From the NCBI GenBank assembly GCA_964036045.1, contig OZ038382.1, positions 100,132,357 to 100,196,356 of the forward strand: a DNA stretch of 64,000 nt, written 5' to 3'. Made by a program: the position numbers and the translations under genes. The number at the start of each line of letters is the position of its first letter. Positions within the stretch are counted from its first letter, which is position 1. Shown in pieces: positions 55,296 to 64,000 of this stretch. The notes beneath the pieces are model-generated. The model searched no databases and was not told where the DNA came from. It saw only the letters and a list, made by a program, of their open reading frames with translations. The DNA is from Eutreptiella sp. 'Long Island Sound 2002'. Its lineage: Eukaryota; Euglenozoa; Euglenophyceae; Eutreptiales; Eutreptiaceae.

Positions 55296-57735
55296 CGACC
55301 AACTGTCTGAGATCGCCAGCACTATTCCTCCTGTTGATCCCAGCTGTGTTGACCTAAAACACAGTGCTTTCCTAGCCCAGTTGTTGCTGGAGGAGGTAGA
55401 TCTAGAGTCAACCTCTGAGCCTGCTCCCCCTGTTCGGAAGCCAGTGCTACACATGCAGCCTGTGCACACAGGTGAACCCGTGGCCCGGATTGCTGATGCT
55501 CTGGGGCGGCCTGCTTCTGATAACATGCCATTGTCTGAGCATGACACTCAGGAATTCCGGCGGCTGTTGTACCTGAAGGCTGAAGGTATTGAGCGCCAAG
55601 AGCGGCTGCAAAACCTGAGACAGACCTGGAAATGCTCCATCTTGTCTGAGGAGGACGATGATTCCTATATGCTGCCTGATCCTGAGATACTGCTAGTGTA
55701 TTCTCTGCACTATGGGCAGCAATGTTCCCCTGAATGGGACGATGGTTCTGTGCCTGCCGAAACTGCTGATCGGCAGGAAAAAAAAGAACATGGAAAGAGC
55801 ATCCTCCATGCTGAGGAGGATTTCCTGCAGAAACTTGACAGTCTTAACCTTGACCCCCGACTAAAGAAACTGCTGATAACCTATGAGGAGGTATTCGGCG
55901 CCTTGCCACCCCCCCTCCCTTGTGAAAAACTGGTCCAGATGGACCTGAGACTGAAACCTGATTTTGAAAAGACGCGAGTGAGGCGTCGCCCGTATCCCGC
56001 TCCCCAGGAACAGGTTGAAGAAATCGAGCGCCAGATCCAGGAATGTATTGATGCTGGCCTTGTTGAAGAAGATAAGAAGGGGGACTACCCCCATCACTGC
56101 AGTCCCTGTTTCCTGGTTGCCAAACCAGGGTCGACTGCCCTACGACTGGTTGTTGACTATGGTGAGGTCAACCAGAAAACCCAGAACCACTCAGGGAGTA
56201 TTCCTAACATGCAAAATACCCTGGAGCGTATTGCCAAATGCAGGTACAGGGCCAAAATGGACAAACGCTCTCGTTCCTGGCAGGTGGACCTAACCGCCTC
56301 AGCTCAGGAGCTGCTGGCTTTTATAACCCCTAAGGGCCGTGTCTTTAAGTGGAAGGTTATGCCTTTTGGGGTGGCTAATGCCCCAGCGCTCTTCCAAGAG
56401 CTAATGATCAAAATTTTGTACATACTGAGGCGCAGGCCTGTAGTACAGGAGTTGATCTCTCGGGGTGCAGAAATGGAGGCCAACATCGACGACGTGAGTT
56501 TGGGTACTAATACCCAAGAGGACCATGTCCTTCTCCTCCGTGAATTTTTCATTGTTTGTCAAGAAAACCATCTCCGAATCAAACTCGAAAATTGTGAGTT
56601 TATGATAGAGGAGATGTAATATTTGGGTTTCGACGTGGGGTATGGTTGGTGGAAACCAGCCGCGTCTAGGATGCAGCCCCTACAGGACATGCAGATTCGC
56701 GATGACCCTAAGAAGGGTCTACACGACGTGAGGAGCTTTGTGAGCGCCTGCAATTTCTATCGGCGTCACATCCACAATTTCACTTACTCCTCTGCCCCCC
56801 TCACTGACCTAATCAAGAAAACTACTCCCTGGAGGTGGACCGCCAGAGAGGAAGAGTGTTTCCAGGAGTTGAAGAAGAAAATTGCCTCCTCCAACAGCCT
56901 GGGAGTACCCCGCCCTAAGGGCGAGATAGTCCTGATCACCGATGCCAGTGATGTAGTGGGGGGTGGTACGATCTGCCAATGGCAGGAGCTTAACCCCGCT
57001 GAACTAACCCACTGCCATTATCGTACTAGTGGACTGAACCGTGATGGTTCGTTGAAACATCACTATCCTACCAGTGAGTGGCGGCTGGTGCCACTCGGAC
57101 ACTGGAATTGGAAATGGAACCAAGCGCGTTCCACTTACAGCACCTATGACCAGGAACTCCTGGCCGGTATGTTGGTGCTTTCGTCGCCATCCCGACTCCT
57201 GGCATCTAACCTTATTGTCTGGCTGTGTGACCAGGAACCTGTGAAGTCTTTTCAGAAGGGCCCACCACCAGAGAAGGCAAAGCTAAAGCGGTTGTGGACT
57301 TACCTGAGCCAGTTCAGGCTGACAGTTCATCATATCCCCAGAATAAAGAATGAACTGTCTGACTATATATCGCGCAACAACTTCGATGCGCTTATAGGTG
57401 AGCGCTCTGAGGCGCTCGCCAGAGAAGCTTTCCAGCGTATGGATATCCAGCTTCACCTGTCCATGCGCACTGCTGGAATCCTAGAGGGTTGGAGTCTAAC
57501 CGACCATCAGTCAGAGTATAAAGAAATTCTCCGAACCCTCAGCACTGGTCTCGAACCCCGTGTCATTGACGGGCACCAGTGGTATAAAAACAATCAGTAC
57601 CTCTTCTGCGAGGACCATATTGTGGTGCCTGAGGCACGACTGGAGGGGGCCTACAGTGGTCCCATCTCAGTTCTGGTCACACTGGCGCTAATCGCTCAGT
57701 GGACTTCTTCCGCGAGTGTTTCTACTCTAGTCTAA
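55243..57735 (+). pseudogene. pol: pol: reverse transcriptase and RNase H, one in-frame stop
   Basis: The frame 55243-56619 holds the gypsy RT: KTRVRRRPYPAPQEQVEEIE, GLVEEDKKGDYPHHCSPCFL, LRLVVDYGEVNQKT, AKMDKRSRSWQVDLTAS (motif A), FKWKVMPFGVANAPALFQ (motif B) and EANIDDVSLGTN (motif C, IDD). A TAA at 56617 interrupts it just before YLGF. The same phase continues to 57735 with the connection domain (FVSACNFYRRHIHNF) and RNase H: VLITDASDVVGGG, TYDQELLAGMLVL, WLCDQEPVKSF and VHHIPRIKNELSDYISR. It copies element RNA into DNA. Motif A lacks the usual SxLDLxxGYHQ wording, so the family is somewhat distant. Confidence 0.8.
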
Positions 57736-59030
57736 CTCTGACGGAACTGAGGTCGGGTATGCAGACCATTGTGGATGCTTGCCGCTGTCATGCAAGCAAG
57801 CAGAGCGACAGTAGGGATAGGGGCCTGATCTCCAGCTTACCCATACCCCATTGTGCTAACTCTCTTCTCTACGTGGATTTCATCCACGGCCTACCACGCT
57901 TCGGCGGCTATGATAGTTGCCTAGTGGTCACCTGTGGCCTATCTCGCTTTATTCGTGTGTTCCCTTGCAATAAGAAAATCACAGGTGAGCAGACTGTGAA
58001 AATGTTGGTGGAACAATGGTTCGAACCCTATGGAGCACCTAAACAGGTGCACTGTGATGAGGATGTACGCATCCGCAGTGACACTGGGTGGTACAAACGA
58101 GTGCTAAATGCCCTCAACGTGGGGGTAACCACAGGTGTGCCCTATACCCACACGTCTAAGCTTCTCTGTGAGAGACAGAACCGTGTGTTGGAGCAAAGCT
58201 TAAGAATCTTGATGAAACAGGAGCGTACCAAGGACTGGGTACGCCTAGTGCCCTGGGCAGTGGTGACCATGAACTCACAGCGGAGCTCCTCTACGGGTTT
58301 CGGCCCCCACGAACTGTTCCATGGAGGACGACCTGCATGGTTCTTCAAAACCCCCTTTCCTGAGGACTTAAAGAGCCCTGTGGGAGATTGGCTGGAACAC
58401 AAGCAGTCCCTGGCTAACCAGGCCGGGACTAACCTGAGACACATTTGTGACCGTGAACTGAGCTGACTGAACCTCCTACGGCAACCTGCCAGCTTCAAGG
58501 TTGGTTATCTTGTTTTGGTTCACCAATCACGCCTACCCTCCTGGCCACGTAACTGCCCACAGGACCCTTATTTTGGACCCTATCGTATCATCAGGATAGA
58601 TGGATCCAGGATCCATGTCAGGTGCAGTCCACGTCTAGGTGGTGAACTGCTGTGTGCACCTAAACAGTTGGGGCACTATCACTCCCCTGACGATTTGTCT
58701 TGGGATGAGTGGCACCTCAGCGACAGTGAGGTGGAGCGAATAGACCTAGAGAATGCTGTCAGTCCAGAGGAGGCAGACGAACTCGAAGAGATGACTGCCG
58801 ATGAGATGGCAGTCAATGGTTACTACGTGGATGCAGGTATTGCTCGCCACGAGTATAAACAGGGCTGGAAATTCCTAACCCTGACGGATGGCTATGGGTT
58901 ATCTGAGGCAACCTTGGAACCTATGTCAGCCTTCATACAACCAGATGGGAGTATCAAACCCATCTTCTGCTCCTACCTCGTTGAGAACAACGAGGGGCAG
59001 CTACTAACCCGTGCTGAGACTATGTCCTAG
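57699..59030 (+). pseudogene. int: pol: integrase with GPY/F module and chromodomain, one in-frame stop
   Basis: A frameshift near 57697 links RNase H to this frame. VDFFRECFYSSLTLTELR and DACRCHASKQ are the end of the HHCC region. The catalytic core has LYVDFIHGLPRFGGYDSCL (Asp), VHCDEDVRIRSDTGWYKR (Asp) and, 35 residues after the second Asp of CDED, LLCERQNRVLEQSL (Glu), a DDE triad. A TGA at 58464 interrupts the frame, which continues in phase with FKVGYLVLVHQSRLPSWP, YFGPYRIIRIDGS (GPY/F module) and YYVDAGIARHEYKQGWKFLT with GYGLSEATLEPMSAF. The last is a chromodomain in which two of the usual aromatic positions are changed (Trp to Thr and Trp to Leu). Chromodomains direct insertion to marked chromatin. 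Confidence 0.75.
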
Positions 59031-61905
59031 CGTAAAAAGCGAAACTAGTTTCCCTGGGTCAGTCTACTGACTGTGTTCTAACCTCACAGGTGCAGTGAGC
59101 ACTCTTGTACAGACGTGCCTGTGTATGGGTGTATGAGTAGTTGTCACAGTGGCCCGGCTTTGCATCGCACGACAGGACCGTTAGCTCCCGTGACAACCAC
59201 ACCCTGGCCGAAGGCCATTGGCTTTTCACAGACTACTGCTTACTGAGCACTGCACTGATCGTGTCCGTGCCCTGCAGACCCATGCCAATGGTCTCCAGCG
59301 TGGACCAGGTGGCCGCTTATCAGGTTTGAAGCAACCCAGCGAGTGTCTGCCTTGTTGACCCTGTGTTGCATGGGGATTGCCCTGATGTAATGACCTTGGG
59401 GAGCCAACGAAGAACGTTGGATTACTACACCAGGGGGGAATGACAAGCAAGGTGTTATGAGGCAAGGTGTGCCTTCCCTCCTTGGGGACAAGCGAGCCCA
59501 CACTTAGGACCCCTGACTGGTCCAGATCCGTGGGCTTCTACCCTTCCTCACAGGGTTTACCATACTCCTAAGTGTGCTACATATGTCTGTGTGTGTCTCA
59601 CCTCTCTCCCCGGCGTGGCTCCCAACTCAATGGGCCTCGCTGATGTCGGACCGAAGGTCCCAGTCAGTTCAGTACCACTCCTATGGCGCCCAATTTCTGG
59701 GCTGGCGCCTATCCTTCGGGGAAGACGGCAAAAGCCCTACCTACTAGAGGGGAGGAGTGGCCAAGTGTGCTAAGGGCATACAAAACGCCCATTTTTGCTA
59801 AAGACATAAAGCACTCCCCAGTCCACGTGGAAAAGCACGCGGGACAGGCGGGACCACTAAACTACACACACTGACGCCAGCACCGGCCTTCGAAGGCAGG
59901 GTGAGCACTCATCACCTGCACTCAACTGTTGCCAGGCCTGCAGACCCTAACACCTACACAGGCTACTTGGTGTTGCTGTCAATGAGGTCTCGGCTCCTAT
60001 TGACCCTCCTGTGAGAAAGCAAGAGAACACAGCGCTACTAAGCGGCTGTGGCCTAACAGAGACGCCACTACGCGTTTCCCTGTCAGGGCTTGGAGGGAGG
60101 GAGTGCTCAGCGTGCGTGCACAGCGAGGATGGCGGTGAAGTCTGACTGCACTCACCACTCCTGGTTGAGTTGCAGTTATTTTTTTTTGTGAGCTGCGCAG
60201 CATATTTTAGCGCTGCCAAGAGGGAGTGCACCAATCGCCCTTACCTTCCGACCTGTAAAGCAAAGACCAATGACTGAGGTTCAAGACTGAGGAACCAAGA
60301 CAGCCTCCAGGTGTTATACGCTTCTCAGGCTGCCCTATAATACGCTGTTCCTGAACCTCAGTACAAGCAAGTAAGCTTAAGGAAGTCCACCCGTTCTCTT
60401 ATAGAACGTGGGGTGGAGCCCCTGGGTAACCTAAACAAGGTTTACCGTGCGCACTCCGCGTGGCCTACCCTTTGATGCGTGATATGCTTGCACAGGTATG
60501 CACAATCTCTCCATCTCCTGTTGTTATTACCTAATTTAACCCAACATAACCAGTTACAAGCGTGGCTCAACCAGGAGGTGAGCTCCTCCTGGGCTTACCT
60601 ACCTTACTCACCACGCATCATGTGAATGCCGAGGAAAACACGAGCGCAAAACAACCCTACGCGCTTAAACATACCTACGGCGAATTAGAAACGTTCCTAA
60701 GCGATTAATGCACTGTGTGTCATGCACGGCTCCCTTGTCTTGTCTCCTGCAGAAAGAGGAGAGAAAGTGGCGCACTGCACAGCGCAAAACAAGCCTAAGC
60801 GTTTTAAGCAACCCTACTTTAGCGCTACGGCTACACACCAGCAAACAAACACGAGCAAGGACTTTCTTTTCTTACCTGTGAAGAGAGAACAAGGGTGAAT
60901 TGGGGTACAGGGAAAGCGCCACAGCGTGTGAATGCCTCAATTGGGCACATGCATCGCAAGCACAGCGCATATTCTAACCCTACGTGAGCGCTGCGCGCTC
61001 CATTCGCATCGCATACCTTTCATTCCTGTTTTGACCTGTGCAGAGCAAGAGAGAGGGGAACCCGAACCCCCAACAAACACAGCGTTGACAACCCTAACGT
61101 TTTGAAGAAGCAACCAGCACGAAGGCAATGCATGCGTGTGGAAAGGACACTGGCATACCTGAGAGGTGGGTTGTCCACCTGCTCTGTGGTGTCGGCTGAG
61201 TCTGAATACTTTTTCCTAAAGTTTAAAAAAATGTTGATGCAACTGTGCAAAATTTTCCTTTAGACCTTTAAAAAATACGGCTCATACCTTTGTCTTCAAA
61301 TACTGTTTACGCTTGCGTAACCTTGTTTTTGAAGTCCGCTTCTGTTGCGCCTGTCTGCGACTTTGAGTTTTGGTGTAAAAATGACGATTTCTTGCGTGAT
61401 TTCGTCAATTTCTAGCAATTTGACTTCTTAAATCGCTAAACCATTTCTTAAACCGCAGGAATCAGTCCCTGCTGGTTACATCTTCTATTTTCTTCAGCTC
61501 CTGGAGATTTGTGTCCTCCATCGGGAGTATTGCTCCTCCCTGGCCCTTGGTCAGGACGTTTACTAAAACGCTGTTTATGCAGCTATAGGCGTCCGCATTA
61601 GAGCGTTCGACTGTACCCTGATAGGCAAGCATATATGCTCTAGGGAGGGAGTCCTGGGTTCAAACCCCACTACCCCCGAATTTTTACCAAACGTTTTCGT
61701 CGCACGCTGGCGACTTTTGAGGAATGCCCCTCCCAAGGGACATCATTCACGGTACATTACACTGCTTTTCGAGGGTACCTGCAGTGTGATAGGCTTCTAT
61801 GAACTGATGAGGATGTTTTTGGTAAGTTTAATGCATTTTCTGAGGTATATTTGGGAATAGTTGAGCCTTTTTCCTTGGTCCTACTAGCTTAGCTAACTAG
61901 TACTC
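59031..61905 (+). other. Long non-coding interval between pol and the 3' LTR
   Basis: About 2.9 kb without an ORF above 95 codons. From about 60740 to 61060 an ACCTGTG(A/C)AGAG-like box recurs at roughly 130-160-base spacing (60742, 60872, 61032), suggesting a diverged internal repeat. No env-like frame with signal or membrane segments is seen. It may be 3' untranslated sequence of the element, or contain an old unrecognised insertion. The CCAGGGGGGAATGAC stretch at 59431 resembles a second polypurine tract. Confidence 0.45.
61583..61686 (+). tRNA. tRNA-like or tRNA-derived pseudogene segment
   Basis: TTAGAGCGTTCGACTGTA (61598-61615) looks like the end of a D arm and the start of an anticodon arm with CTGTA as in tRNA-Tyr. 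GGGTTCAAACCCC (61657 on) is a perfect B-box/T-arm, and TTTTT follows at 61681. The acceptor strand and the closing anticodon strand cannot be found, so it is not a functional tRNA. It could be a decayed intron-containing tRNA-Tyr or a tRNA-derived SINE head. Confidence 0.3.
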
Positions 61906-61913
61906 AAGGGGGG
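61906..61913 (+). promoter_or_regulatory. Polypurine tract
   Basis: AAGGGGGG directly abuts the 3' LTR (AGTAAG at 61914). This is the expected primer for plus-strand synthesis, and its position confirms the LTR start. Confidence 0.75.
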
Positions 61914-62624
61914 AGTAAGAAAACGTCACTGGCATGTCTCTCTTTGAGGGCTTGATCCAGGCCAAGCCCCCCCTAAAAGCCTTTTGTTGATGCTACGACT
62001 AACTTAAGTATTTTTATCTCTCTTTTGAAGCCTAAAGTACACCTTCTCAAAGTAACTAGGGTTGTAACCCTAGCACCCCATGAAGCTCACCCCTACCACT
62101 CAACAGAGCGGAGGTATCTTCCTTCATGGAGGATATACCGAAAGAAAATAGGCATTTCATGCTTTAGGCTTTGGAGGTTAAGCCTAGTGGTCTCCCACCC
62201 CAAGACCCCTATACTCAATCGTTTCTACCACTTATTCTGGTTCTACTTTTTAACTGTTTCTGAATTCAGTTGCTTGGCCAAGTCATATTCTGTGTCTGGC
62301 CTGAGACCTATGCCCTATATTCCTAACCAGCACCAATTCTCCCAGAAGGGTGCACATGAAGTGCTTGATGCTATCTTTGAGCCCAGAGTCAGTCCAGTTT
62401 TCAGATAAAATATTTTGTATTATCCATTTGTGATCAAATATTTGTGTTTATACCTGCTTTGTCTATCTGCAGCCCTTCTGTGTTACACTGGATTTCAAAC
62501 TATTCATTGATTCGATCCACATCCTGTTCTTGCTCTACTTGCTCCTTTGGTTTTGGGATTTCACCATCAAAGACCTGCAGGATTTCATCAAAATCTATAG
62601 GGCACTAATCAAGGACATCTTTCT
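61914..62624 (+). repeat. 3' LTR (711 bp)
   Basis: Matches 48509-49220 from AGTAAGAAAA to GACATCTTTCT. It is followed by the TSD CCGTG and then repeat R. Differences from the 5' LTR are mostly single substitutions, with a few one-base indels. Confidence 0.85.
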
Positions 62625-62946
62625 CCGTGCAATACTTAAGTCTAGGTCGAGATTTGAAGCAAGTTTGAGGATTGTGGATAAGGTAATCTCAATTTTAGAA
62701 TACTATGAAGGTTACGGCATAATTGGTTTAGGTTACGGTGCTGGTTCAGATTTGGAAGAGCATTGGGACGGGTACTGTATTGTAATCACATTTGTATTTA
62801 GGGTTATATCGGAATTATGATGGTTTCAGCTCACATGTTGGAACCTGTGGATTACTTGGATATCAATTCTGTCGTCCTGCTGTTTGTTGTTCTTTGCTAC
62901 ACTTTGCTGCCTCCTTGTGTCCATGGTTTCAACATTGGAGTTGCAC
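62625..62946 (+). repeat. Dispersed repeat R, copy B, right part
   Basis: Starts with the TSD CCGTG and matches 42961-43230 followed by 44201-44256. It contains the uninterrupted TGTTTGTTGTTCTTT target of the (ACCT)n-tailed element (near 62880). Confidence 0.75.
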
Positions 62947-63173
62947 CTACCCCGTCATCCCTTTTTGTACGCGGATATAGGCCAACACTACAGGACTTAG
63001 GATTTGATGGGGAATATACCCAGCCTGAATCCCCCGTTGACCTTTTCTTTCATGGTACCTTTGACTTGACCCCGCAGTATGGATATCAGGGAGCTGGGCG
63101 TGTTGTTCTGCCGCTTTTGTGTCATTCCATAGGGATTGATTGCACTGTGGCTACCTATGCGAATCTGCCTTAA
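62817..63173 (+). CDS. Unidentified 118-codon frame
   Basis: The frame starts inside repeat R (hydrophobic VVLLFVVLCYTLLPPC) and leaves it at about 62946. It then gives ordinary-looking sequence (SSLFVRGYRPTLQDLGFDGE, PVDLFFHGTFDLTPQYG, LLCHSIGIDCTVATYANLP). It may be an exon or a remnant of a gene whose 5' part lies in the repeat. No family recognised. Confidence 0.25.
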   Translation: MMVSAHMLEPVDYLDINSVVLLFVVLCYTLLPPCVHGFNIGVAPTPSSLFVRGYRPTLQDLGFDGEYTQPESPVDLFFHGTFDLTPQYGYQGAGRVVLPLLCHSIGIDCTVATYANLP

Positions 63174-64000
63174 CTTTGCATTGGTAAAGACGTTAGATAT
63201 TGACAGCAGCCTGGTGGTGAACTGGCGTGGAGCCCATTAGTGGGCGAACTGCCAGTTGGGATCAGCCGACCCTAATTGCGAGGCCATGAACTGGCCTTTA
63301 CGGCCAGTCAATCCTGTTGCGTGAATTTTATTCTGACTGCATTTTTGTAATAGTCAATACTTAGTTTATGTTAGAGAATTCAATGTCCGGCCTACGGCGG
63401 CACCATTTTCGAGGTCCTCCAACGTCAGAATGCCCAGACATTCAAAGTTTAGGGATAGCTGAGGCACCGTAGCTGGCACCTTATGCTGCCTTTTTCGTTT
63501 ACCCCACTTGGTATGTTTACGCGTGGCATGCATATGTTATGCATTTCATGTACTCATTTCTACCTAACCGTAAATTGGGATTTTCCATCCATTCGTCTTG
63601 AGGAGAGATACGCGTGGGAGCTGCAGGACTCTCCTCCTCAATGGTATGTTATTTGTTTGTTTGAGTTGCAGGTCAGTTTGGAGATACGGCTAAATTATTA
63701 GGATTGAAAAGAGTTCTGGCTTTGGTAAAGAAACCACCGTGAGTTCCGAGGTCAAGTTGAGATAATTGATTCAGGGTTGATGTCGACATTGGTACTCATT
63801 TTGGTTTGCCTTCCCTTCCCTTTGCTTTCTGAACTCTTTGCCGTGGCAGGTCACCGCACTCTATGGTGGGACCCACTTTGATGTATGAATAATGTATTTT
63901 TGTTGTGTTCACGATGTCACGTTTTTGAGTCAGTGTGTTGTGTCGTTGTCAAATTTTGGTGTTTCAATTTCAGGCTCGTAGCCATCAGTCTCTAGCTGTC
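63174..64000. other. Unassigned DNA
   Basis: AT-rich with only short frames (a 72-codon frame at 63483-63701 is the longest). No repeat, RNA gene or element end is recognised before the window ends. Confidence 0.3.

Larger units (their letters stand above)
48504..62629 (+). mobile_element. Ty3/gypsy LTR retrotransposon, chromodomain type, with nested LINE
   Basis: The element spans 48509-62624 between 5-bp TSDs CCGTG (48504-48508 and 62625-62629). The unoccupied site with a single CCGTG is seen at 42961-42965 in the paralogous repeat. Order: 5' LTR, primer site, gag, LINE insertion, end of gag, protease, RT/RNase H, integrase, chromodomain, 2.9 kb of non-coding sequence, polypurine tract, 3' LTR. 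RT before integrase and the C-terminal chromodomain define a chromovirus-type Metaviridae element. It is inactive: the internal ORF carries stops and frameshifts. The two LTRs differ at roughly 5-7% of positions by eye. Confidence 0.9.

Noticed and set aside
59440-61913. Second, nested LTR starting after the GGGGGG at 59436
   Set aside because: No matching copy of this sequence near 49200 or elsewhere in the window, so no LTR pair can be shown.
1-64000. CRISPR array, prophage or bacterial operon
   Set aside because: Repeat units are far longer and lack unique spacers, coding is retroelement-type, and there are no Shine-Dalgarno-spaced gene runs.

Overview
The window is repeat-dominated nuclear DNA of a eukaryote with a large genome. 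It holds non-LTR retrotransposons (LINEs), a chromodomain-type Ty3/gypsy LTR retrotransposon with a second LINE nested in it, satellite-like tandem arrays and low-complexity GC-rich blocks. I see no intact single-copy host gene, no rRNA gene, no CRISPR and no bacterial operon structure. The host cannot be named from the sequence. A LINE that combines an APE-type endonuclease, RT, RNase H and a cysteine protease recalls the Dualen/RandI type described in the green alga Chlamydomonas. That, with the patchy GC content, makes an alga or other green-lineage protist my best guess, but only a guess.

Layout. 1-1950: AT-balanced sequence without genes. 1950-4250: extremely G/T-rich (+ strand) low-complexity DNA with a ~126-bp tandem repeat and a pentanucleotide tract. 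4250-26400: minus-strand LINE material. Its core, 7115-15812, is repeated head-to-tail as 15813-24559 (an 8.7-kb tandem segmental duplication). Each copy carries, on the minus strand, a 5'-truncated endonuclease domain, RT, an RNase H domain split by an array of ~187-bp repeats, and a CCHC knuckle. Each also carries a short inverted (+ strand) coding fragment and a GC-rich ~700-bp repeat upstream. Only the first copy continues into a C-terminal Ulp1-like cysteine protease and a Pro-rich tail (7480-5360). ORF1-like remains lie at 24.5-26.4 kb and 4.25-5.3 kb.

26.4-41.5 kb: two related ~187-bp-unit arrays with the same order of unit types flank a 13.5-kb plus-strand segment. That segment has a diverged relative of the same LINE (RNase H end at 27.3 kb, protease at 32.5-33.6 kb), then a 2.78-kb unit of unknown nature present twice in tandem, then a 3' tail ending in (ACCT)4. 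A shorter element with the same tail sits at 43231-44186 inside a dispersed ~480-bp repeat and has a 15-bp target-site duplication (TSD).

48.5-62.6 kb: a 14.1-kb gypsy element with 0.71-kb LTRs, an initiator-Met-like primer site, gag, retropepsin, RT/RNase H, integrase, chromodomain, a polypurine tract and a 5-bp TSD. It is broken by in-frame stops, frameshifts and a 2.77-kb poly(A)-tailed LINE inserted in gag. Its insertion site is confirmed by an uninterrupted paralogue at 42961. The rest (41.5-48.3 kb, 62.9-64.0 kb) is mostly unassigned sequence with small minisatellites. The genes do not form a pathway: the window is a record of nested insertion, tandem duplication and decay of selfish elements.
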